From: Zunongwangia sp. HGR-M22
Lineage (GTDB): Bacteria; Bacteroidota; Bacteroidia; Flavobacteriales; Flavobacteriaceae
Length of the DNA: 64,000 nt
Assembly (NCBI RefSeq): GCF_027594425.1
Contig: NZ_CP115159.1
Location: 2,097,001 to 2,161,000, forward strand
Reading direction: 5' to 3'
Below the pieces are notes generated by a model. The model was given only the letters and a program-made list of their open reading frames with translations. It did not search any database and was not told the DNA's origin. Made by a program: the position numbers and the translations under genes. Below are positions 58,460 through 64,000 of this stretch, one piece after another. How positions within the stretch are numbered: the stretch's first letter is position 1; every line of letters begins with the position of its first letter.

Positions 58460-60064
58460 ATGAACAAACCTTATTACCTTAGTCTTATTACCTCAATTTT
58501 ATTTGTTTCAATTTTCACTTTTCCAATTTCAGCTCAAAATAATAATGAAAAAGAACTTATTGCTGGAGAAAAAATTGACAAGATTATTTCTGCATTAGAC
58601 AAACATACTTATACTGTTGAATTAGAAAATGGAATGGCGATAGTTGGAGAAGTTCTTCAAAAAGAAATAGACCTCGTGATTGATGTCTATAAACCAAATG
58701 GTGAACTTCTAGAACAAATTGATAGTCCAAACGGAACAAGTGGAGTTGAACCTATTGACATCACTTCAGTTGAATCGGGAGAATATAAATTGATAGTTCA
58801 TACTCTAGATAAAAGCGTAAAAAAAGGAGCATACACTTTGACTACTAAAAAAATCTTAAGTTTATCAGACAATACAAAGCGTATTACAAAAAAAGAGCTT
58901 CCTACAAACACATTGTACAACTTATGGGAATCTTCGCTAACTGATAAAAATGCCATAGATACCTTCATCGCCAAGCAAACAGACCAACATATTATAGAAC
59001 CAATTGAAGGGAATGATAGGGATATGTTGGTTACATACTTTTGCATACCTAATGATAATACTGAGTATGTAATGTTAAGTGGCGGTCCTGATTTTTTGGG
59101 ATTAAGATTTCAGCGATTGCCAAACTCAAAACTTCATTTTGTAACGCAAAAAGTTCCTAAAGACGCTCGATTCAATTACGGTTTCAATTATTTCAATCTA
59201 GATAAAGCTGGCCCTAATAACGAAATTGAATCAAGGAATATAGAGCACACTTATGATGGGACAGTCGAGATGCCAAATGCACCCAAGCAAATTTACATTA
59301 GTGAAAGAGAAAATGTAGCTAAAGGAGAAGTAGTACTAAATTCAATTAAAAGTAAAATTTTAAATGAAGAAAGAAAAATCACAATACATACACCAGCCAA
59401 TTATGATCAAAAACAGGCACATAATTTATTAATAATATTTGATGGAGAATCCTATGGTGCAAGATTAAATCGAAGGTCAAGAATACCAACACCTACAATT
59501 ATGGATAATCTTATGGCAGACAATAAAATAGAACCTACTGTAACGGTTTTAGTTTGGAATCTTGGAAAGCGAGGTAGGGATTTAATTAGTGAAAATTTTG
59601 GAGATTTTATTGCAAACGAACTTATTCCTTGGATTCGTTCAGAATATAATATCGGCTCTAAAAGAAACAATATTGTTCTAGCAGGTTCTAGCCGAGGAGG
59701 TTTTGCTGCTAGTTTTATTGCATTATATCACTCAGATGTCATAGGAAATGTTCTTTCGCAATCTGGTTCCTATTGGATAAAAGGGACTGATAATGAAAAT
59801 CATTGGATATATCCTGAAGATAATGGTAAACTCATAAATGCATATATGAACAGTGAACGACTGCCCATAAAATTCTATATGGACGTAGGACTATATGATG
59901 CAGGAGCTTCTATGCTAGGAATGAATAGACAATTTCGCGATATTCTTAAAGTAAAAGGATATAATGTGGATTATCAAGAATTTAAAGGAGGACACAATTA
60001 TTTAAATTGGCGTGGAACTCTTTCTAACGGATTAATATCTTTGATTGGAATAAAAGAAGAATAA
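58460..60064 (+). CDS. Secreted enterochelin-esterase-like hydrolase, cassette 8
   Basis: A 534-residue exported protein (signal peptide ITSILFVSIFTFPISAQ). Residues ~35-130 look like a PPC-type beta domain (SVESGEYKLIVHTLDKSVKK), ~185-275 like the N-terminal domain of enterochelin esterases (GPDFLGLRFQRLPNSKLHFV), and the C-terminal ~240 residues are an esterase of the Fes/esterase-D type. Nucleophile Ser in AGSSRGGFAAS, His in GGHNYLNWR, and Asp in YMDVGLYDAG is a candidate acid. It may cleave a siderophore or another ester outside the cytoplasm. It starts 41 bases into cassette 8 (58419-60209). Confidence 0.8.
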   Translation: MNKPYYLSLITSILFVSIFTFPISAQNNNEKELIAGEKIDKIISALDKHTYTVELENGMAIVGEVLQKEIDLVIDVYKPNGELLEQIDSPNGTSGVEPIDITSVESGEYKLIVHTLDKSVKKGAYTLTTKKILSLSDNTKRITKKELPTNTLYNLWESSLTDKNAIDTFIAKQTDQHIIEPIEGNDRDMLVTYFCIPNDNTEYVMLSGGPDFLGLRFQRLPNSKLHFVTQKVPKDARFNYGFNYFNLDKAGPNNEIESRNIEHTYDGTVEMPNAPKQIYISERENVAKGEVVLNSIKSKILNEERKITIHTPANYDQKQAHNLLIIFDGESYGARLNRRSRIPTPTIMDNLMADNKIEPTVTVLVWNLGKRGRDLISENFGDFIANELIPWIRSEYNIGSKRNNIVLAGSSRGGFAASFIALYHSDVIGNVLSQSGSYWIKGTDNENHWIYPEDNGKLINAYMNSERLPIKFYMDVGLYDAGASMLGMNRQFRDILKVKGYNVDYQEFKGGHNYLNWRGTLSNGLISLIGIKEE

Positions 60065-60080
60065 AAACGGATAAAGACCT

Positions 60081-60217
60081 GTACATAACAACGATTAATC
60101 GCAAATAGCGGCTTTTAGATAAAAAAGTGTAATTTTAGAATCAAAGCAAGAAAAGATTAAGCCGACAAATCCGTGTCCCTTACTCCGCTACTTGCGATAA
60201 TCGAAACCGTTGGCAGC
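60081..60217 (+). repeat. attC-like site 8
   Basis: 5' arm GTACATAAC is the exact complement of the cassette start GTTATGTAC (9 of 9). Inner arms CGATTAATCGCAAATAGCGG and CCGCTACTTGCGATAATCG; 3' end AAACCGTTGGCAGC. Confidence 0.85.
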
Positions 60218-60324
60218 AATCTATTAATCTTACATTAGGCTACAAACTTGTGTTATTCAGCTACTTTTAACTATTCAAACCTTGATAAATTTGCAATAAA
60301 TAATCATTTATAAAATTTATAAAG

Positions 60325-61047
60325 ATGAAAACAGTACTGATAACGGGAGGTAACAAAGGAATAGGATTTGAAACGGCTAAACAGTTAAGTAAGCTAGGGT
60401 ATAAAGTTTACCTAGGCTGCAGAAGTAAAAATAATGCTTTAAAAGCTGTGAAAAGTCTTAAAGACCAAGGATTAAATAGTGTTGATTGGATTCAGCTCGA
60501 TGTAGCAGATAGCACTTCAATCGAGCAAGGCAAAATTGAGCTGGCGTCAAAAATCGATTCTTTAGATATTTTAATCAATAATGCTGGTATTAGTGGTATT
60601 CAACCACAAAAATTTTCTCATAATAATATCAAAACGTTACGTAATATATTTAATACCAATTTCTTTGGTACAGTTGAAGTTACGCAACAATTCTTACCTT
60701 TATTAGAGAAAGCAGAACAGCCAATTATCATTAATATTTCCAGCGAAGTTGCATCCTTAGAAATCCATTCTTCAACAGGCAAAGATCCTAATTTAGAAAT
60801 TTGGAGTGCCTATGGAGCATCAAAAACTTCTGTAAATGCATTTACAGTGATGCTTGCCAATGAATTAGAAGATAGCTCCTTCAAGATATTTAGCGTAACA
60901 CCAGGCTATACATCAACCGATCTCAATGATCATCAAGGAACAAAAACCGTGGAAGAAGGCGCCACTCCTATTGTTAAAATAGCTACTGAACCAACTCGTT
61001 TTACTTCTGGAAAGTTTTATGGTGATCAGGGAGAAGTTTCTTGGTAA
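60325..61047 (+). CDS. Short-chain dehydrogenase/reductase, cassette 9
   Basis: A 240-residue NAD(P)H-dependent oxidoreductase of the carbonyl-reductase type. Cofactor loop TGGNKGIG at residues 7-14, NNAG in LDILINNAGISG, catalytic Ser in INISSEVASLE and Y-x-x-x-K in SAYGASKTSVNAF. The C-terminal FTSGKFYGDQGEVSW is typical. Substrate unknown. It begins 115 bases into the cassette, enough for a promoter, and lies 89 bases before the AraC gene, which probably regulates it. Confidence 0.9.
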   Translation: MKTVLITGGNKGIGFETAKQLSKLGYKVYLGCRSKNNALKAVKSLKDQGLNSVDWIQLDVADSTSIEQGKIELASKIDSLDILINNAGISGIQPQKFSHNNIKTLRNIFNTNFFGTVEVTQQFLPLLEKAEQPIIINISSEVASLEIHSSTGKDPNLEIWSAYGASKTSVNAFTVMLANELEDSSFKIFSVTPGYTSTDLNDHQGTKTVEEGATPIVKIATEPTRFTSGKFYGDQGEVSW

Positions 61048-61136
61048 GTTACCTAATAGATTTAATTTTTGGTTCGCTAATAAAATAAATTAGATACTTA
61101 AGTTTGTATTTATATTTTGTAAAGGAAAGTATCTAA

Positions 61137-62054
61137 ATGCAGAACATTTGTAAAGTAAAAACCATAGAAGAGTTTCATTCGTTATCGGGTTTAGAAGCTC
61201 CAAAGCATTCTTTAGTTAGTATTATTAATTATGCTGGGTTGAATATTTCTCAAAAAGAACGGGATTCGAGCTGGATGCTTGATTTTTATCTTATTGCTAT
61301 AAAACGTGGTCTGCAAGGGAAAATGTATTATGGCCAGCAGCGGTATGACTGCGATAATGGCATTATGTTTTTTGTAGCACCTAAACAAGTATTTAGCATT
61401 AAGCCTGACCCAAGTAGTAATGAACAAAGATCAGGATGGATGTTATTGATTCATCCTGATTTTATCTGGAATACTTCTTTAGCCAAAACAATATCGAAAT
61501 ATGATTTCTTTGACTATGCAATAAATGAAGCTTTGTTCCTTTCAGAAGAAGAGGAAGTAACACTGGAACCTATTCTAGATGGAATAAAGAAAGAATATCA
61601 AACGGATATTGACCAATACAGTCAAAACATTATTATTGCTCATATAGAGACTTTACTTCAATATGCTGAGCGTTTTTATAACCGTCAATTTAATACCAGA
61701 AAAATAACTAATTATGATATCGTTGAGCGGTTTGAAAATTCATTGTTAAACTATTTTAAATCAGACATCGCCTTGCAAAAGGGTCTACCTAGTGTAGAAC
61801 TTTTAGCAGAAAAACTCCATATTTCATCTAAATATTTGAGCAGACTCTTAAAAGAAATAACAGGACAAACCCCGCAGCAACATATTCAAGAAAAGATAAT
61901 TGAAATTGCAAAATTAAAATTATCCACCACAGAAGACTCGGTAAACGAAATAGCCTACAATTTAGGATTTACACATCCTCAATCATTCCATAAACTATTT
62001 AAAAGGAAGACGGAACAATCTCCTCTTCAATTCAGAAAAACTTTCTTTAAATAA
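61137..62054 (+). CDS. AraC-family transcriptional regulator, cassette 9
   Basis: A 305-residue regulator with an N-terminal sensor domain (RYDCDNGIMFFVAPKQVFSI) and a C-terminal double helix-turn-helix (SVELLAEKLHISSKYLSRLL; SVNEIAYNLGFTHPQSFHKL) ending FKRKTEQSPLQFRKTF. It shares cassette 9 (60210-62212) with the SDR gene and is transcribed the same way. Similar SDR/AraC pairs occur widely in Bacteroidota. Its stop is ~30 bases before the attC-like site. Confidence 0.9.
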   Translation: MQNICKVKTIEEFHSLSGLEAPKHSLVSIINYAGLNISQKERDSSWMLDFYLIAIKRGLQGKMYYGQQRYDCDNGIMFFVAPKQVFSIKPDPSSNEQRSGWMLLIHPDFIWNTSLAKTISKYDFFDYAINEALFLSEEEEVTLEPILDGIKKEYQTDIDQYSQNIIIAHIETLLQYAERFYNRQFNTRKITNYDIVERFENSLLNYFKSDIALQKGLPSVELLAEKLHISSKYLSRLLKEITGQTPQQHIQEKIIEIAKLKLSTTEDSVNEIAYNLGFTHPQSFHKLFKRKTEQSPLQFRKTFFK

Positions 62055-62085
62055 TTATATTTCTGTTCCTTCTACAAAAAAGACA

Positions 62086-62220
62086 GCTGCCAACAACGTA
62101 TAACCGCAATTACGGCGGATTCGACTGCGTCCGAATCCACGCGTAATTGCTACCGTCGGTGCTTATCCGAAAAACATTAAATTTAATCCCGTAACTGCGG
62201 TTATACGAACCGTTGTGAGC
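62086..62220 (+). repeat. attC-like site 9
   Basis: 5' arm GCTGCCAAC is the exact complement of the cassette start GTTGGCAGC (9 of 9). Inner arms CGTATAACCGCAATTACGG and CCGTAACTGCGGTTATACG, with one internal mismatch; 3' end AACCGTTGTGAGC. Confidence 0.88.
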
Positions 62221-62779
62221 AATAAGCGCGGCTTTTACACCGATAAAGGAGTATTTTCTAGAATCAAAAAAGGACGTAGCCTTTCGGAAGTGTGAGAGTT
62301 GGGGAATGCAATTCCTCAACCCAGGCTTTTCGATGAGATCGTATGAAAGTGCACTTTCAAATACGAGCGAACTCGTATAAAAGCCTGAGTTAAGGTAGTG
62401 GATTTTTTTGACAAAATCAAGTACCTTAATCACAGTGGAGAAAGGCTACGGACTCCCCTATTTCCCTTTGATCCTAGAATTTTGACAATAACAGCACATA
62501 TCAGTCCAGACCTTGATAATGTGCAATTATTGTCAAAAACATTCCCTTTAATGATTGCGCCGCCCTTACTCCGTAATTTTTTGAATAGTTGAAATAGAAG
62601 AACTTTAAAATATTTAAAAAGGCTACTGCTAAGGTCGGTTCAAAAAATTACTGCACACAACAGCGGATCATCGAAAATAGCCAAGTAGAGGCCTATTCGA
62701 AAAGTTTTACTATTTTTACTCAAAACGGTGATAACAAACTAGCCAGTAATGTAATGGCTACTTTCGATATCCGCAGACG
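62213..62779 (+). repeat. 567-bp structured cassette R, copy 3 (cassette 10)
   Basis: Differs from copy 1 (51366) at a single base (CAGTCCCGACC there, CAGTCCAGACC here) although the two are 10.8 kb apart with other cassettes between. It contains the same hairpins and ends in attC-like site 10. Near identity implies a very recent copy or gene conversion. No convincing gene. Confidence 0.85.
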
Positions 62780-62788
62780 TTACCTGCC
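62653..62788 (+). repeat. attC-like site 10
   Basis: Same sequence as site 1 up to the crossover: 5' arm GCACACAACAGCGGATCATC, 3' arm CGATATCCGCAGACG, then GTTACCTGCC with the new cassette after the G at 62779. Confidence 0.8.
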
Positions 62789-62797
62789 ATTAAAAAA

Positions 62798-63541
62798 ATG
62801 AAAACAATAATTAAAATATTCACAGTTCTAGCAATCTTGATTTGTTGTATTTCAGCGGCTAACAAAATAGACTATTCAACTGAGAAAGTTGATTACGGTA
62901 AGATGATTGAAGTATATTTGCAGACAAAGAAAATCGAACCAACTATAGTTTTCGATAACGATAAAAGAAATAAAATTAACTTACTAGAACATAAATTTAG
63001 CTGGAGAAATTTAGAGAAAGGAATTGAAATTATTGTTGACGGACACGCATTCACAACTTCGAACAAGATGACTTCCAATATAGTTTGGGATTCTGGAGTT
63101 GAGAATGTGAATTTTGCTAATTTCTTACAGCAAATAAAAATATATAAAGATGAATCTATTATTGGATTTGTTCTTATAAATAAACCCTGTACTGGACTTG
63201 GTTGCAGTATTAATTATCAAATCATTTACAATCTTAAAACAAAAAAGCAGACCTATTTTGGTAGATTTCGATCAGGATTTGAATTTGAACTTTATAACTT
63301 CAATTCAGACAATCAAACAGATTTTTTAAGCAAAACATTTTATGGAAGAAATGCTCAAGGAATTGATACAACTGAATTTGTTTTATATAGTCAGACTCAA
63401 AAAGGTGACTTTAAAAAATTTGAAACTGAAGAGCAAAAGAAATTTTGGTTTAAACATACATATACAGAATTTCAACTGAATCTTGACAACGATAAATTTG
63501 AAGAAAATTGGATAGAGAAAATAAATAAAAACGGCAGGTAA
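62798..63541 (+). CDS. Secreted protein of unknown function, cassette 11
   Basis: A 247-residue protein with a signal peptide (IFTVLAILICCISAANK). The mature part is beta-rich with many charged residues; CTGLGCSINYQIIYNLKT holds two Cys that could pair, and FELYNFNSDNQTDFLSKTFY follows. No family recognised. It starts 18 bases into cassette 11 (62780-63661), and its TAA stop is part of the attC-like 5' arm, so the gene fills the cassette. Confidence 0.65.
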   Translation: MKTIIKIFTVLAILICCISAANKIDYSTEKVDYGKMIEVYLQTKKIEPTIVFDNDKRNKINLLEHKFSWRNLEKGIEIIVDGHAFTTSNKMTSNIVWDSGVENVNFANFLQQIKIYKDESIIGFVLINKPCTGLGCSINYQIIYNLKTKKQTYFGRFRSGFEFELYNFNSDNQTDFLSKTFYGRNAQGIDTTEFVLYSQTQKGDFKKFETEEQKKFWFKHTYTEFQLNLDNDKFEENWIEKINKNGR

Positions 63542-63670
63542 CAACGTATATCTTCAATTGCGGTTCTGTGTCCTACGGACACAAACGCTCACGCGTCAAA
63601 GTCAGTTCTTTTTACTATCTTTAGTTCTCAAATTCCCACAACTGAAAGATATACAAGACCGTTAGCTTGC
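63533..63670 (+). repeat. attC-like site 11
   Basis: 5' arm GGCAGGTAAC is the exact complement of the cassette start GTTACCTGCC (10 of 10). Inner arms GTATATCTTCAATTGCGG and CCACAACTGAAAGATATAC; loop with TGTGTCCTACGGACACA, nearly the same as in site 7. 3' end AAGACCGTTAGCTTGC. Confidence 0.88.
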
Positions 63671-63732
63671 ATAAAAATTGTTAGCAGTAAAGAATATAAA
63701 ATTGTATCTTTCGGATTATAAATAATTGAGCC

Positions 63733-63915
63733 ATGTTGACAAAAGCAGTTTTAAAAAAACAGATTGATAGTTTTCCTGAACAATTCTCAATTGATCAACT
63801 TGTTGAGAGATTGATCCTAATTGAAAAAATTGAAACTGGAAATTTACAATCAGAAAACGGAGAAATAATTTCGGAATCTGACCTAAACAGAGAAATTGAT
63901 CAATGGTTCAAATAA
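63733..63915 (+). CDS. Antitoxin-like protein of a type II toxin-antitoxin pair, cassette 12
   Basis: A 60-residue acidic-ended protein (MLTKAVLKKQIDSFPEQFSI; later LIEKIETG and SESDLNREIDQWFK). It fits the small antitoxins that precede ParE/RelE toxins: an N-terminal dimerising part and a C-terminal helix that wraps the toxin. It overlaps the toxin frame by 13 bases. Cassette 12 starts at 63662. Such modules stabilise large cassette arrays. Confidence 0.75.
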   Translation: MLTKAVLKKQIDSFPEQFSIDQLVERLILIEKIETGNLQSENGEIISESDLNREIDQWFK

Positions 63916-64000
63916 ATTGGACGCTGCAAGCCAAAAATGATCTACAAGATATTGCCGAATATATCTCAAAGGATTCTAAAAAGTACGCTAAACTTCAAAT
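63903..64000 (+). CDS. ParE/RelE-family toxin, partial at window edge
   Basis: Starts ATG 63903 in another frame inside the antitoxin gene and reads MVQINWTLQAKNDLQDIAEY, then ISKDSKKYAKLQ to the edge. The W-x-x-x-A-x-x-D-L-x-x-I-x-x-Y-I pattern is the N terminus of the ParE/RelE superfamily. About 32 residues are visible of the usual ~95. Target (gyrase or mRNA) cannot be told. Confidence 0.8.
   Translation, partial: MVQINWTLQAKNDLQDIAEYISKDSKKYAKLQ

Larger units (their letters stand above)
50117..64000 (+). mobile_element. Integron-like cassette array with its recombinase (continues beyond window)
   Basis: A tyrosine recombinase gene is followed by at least twelve modules in the same orientation. 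Boundaries (first base after the conserved G): 51366, 51933, 52727, 53315, 53882, 54570, 57040, 58419, 60210, 62213, 62780, 63662. Ten of the eleven complete modules end in a ~135-bp imperfect palindrome with a 5' arm ending in AAC and a 3' arm ending in G/TT; the one at 54515 is ~62 bp. The opening bases of each module pair with its own palindrome's 5' arm: 9-10 of 10 bases are exact in modules 3, 7, 8, 9 and 11. Modules carry no, one or two genes and mostly lack room for promoters. This is the layout of an integron cassette array; the recombinase is not a typical IntI. Confidence 0.85.

Noticed and set aside
50117-64000. CRISPR array
   Set aside because: The repeats are long palindromes separated by genes of varied size, not short identical repeats with regular spacers; no cas gene is present.

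Overview
The window is AT-rich DNA from a member of the Bacteroidota, most likely a marine Flavobacteriaceae. A SusC/SusD-type outer-membrane pair, many lipoproteins, genes without Shine-Dalgarno sites and protein families typical of Zunongwangia/Gramella-like genomes point that way; the genus is an inference. It has three parts: housekeeping genes, a large catabolic locus and an accessory region.

1-5.1 kb: a partial SdiA-regulated-like protein, a gamma-glutamylcyclotransferase-fold protein, a class A penicillin-binding protein and a CHY zinc-finger protein. 5.2-37.4 kb: a catabolic locus that I read as a utilisation system for arabinosylated, hydroxyproline-rich glycoproteins (plant extensins or algal wall proteins). 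It holds a SusC/SusD importer, a GH127/146 beta-L-arabinofuranosidase, a GH51 alpha-L-arabinofuranosidase, a GH2 beta-galactosidase, a DUF5695-like protein and five peptidases, several of them suited to proline or hydroxyproline peptides (two S9 enzymes, a DUF885 protein, a Xaa-Pro aminopeptidase and an M1 enzyme). In the middle sits a complete trans-4-hydroxy-L-proline operon (epimerase, D-hydroxyproline oxidase, pyrroline-hydroxycarboxylate deaminase, 2-oxoglutarate semialdehyde dehydrogenase), with a divergent AraC regulator. Together they could strip the sugars, cut the Hyp-rich peptides and send hydroxyproline to 2-oxoglutarate.

38-48.4 kb: ordinary genes (a collagen-repeat lipoprotein with a PhoX-like propeller, a di-haem cytochrome c peroxidase, a metallophosphoesterase, a nitrilase-family hydrolase, a GNAT, a Coa1-like protein, mannose-6-phosphate isomerase), one small membrane protein, one gene broken by a stop codon, and a tRNA-Arg(TCT). 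48.5-50.1 kb holds decayed genes.

50.1-64.0 kb: the most unusual part. A XerC/D-type tyrosine recombinase is followed by at least twelve head-to-tail modules. Each module begins with TT after a G and ends in a ~135-bp imperfect palindrome shaped like an integron attC site. In most modules the first 9-10 bases (G plus module start) are the exact reverse complement of the 5' arm (R'') of that module's own terminal palindrome. This is the signature of cassettes that excise as circles. It is therefore an integron-like cassette array in a Bacteroidota genome, run by a recombinase that lacks the IntI-specific insertion and lies in the same orientation as the cassettes. Cargo includes membrane proteins, lipoproteins, a proteasome-like (Ntn) protein, an esterase, an SDR/AraC pair, a toxin-antitoxin module, an IS91-like element and three copies of a 567-bp, apparently non-coding, highly structured cassette.
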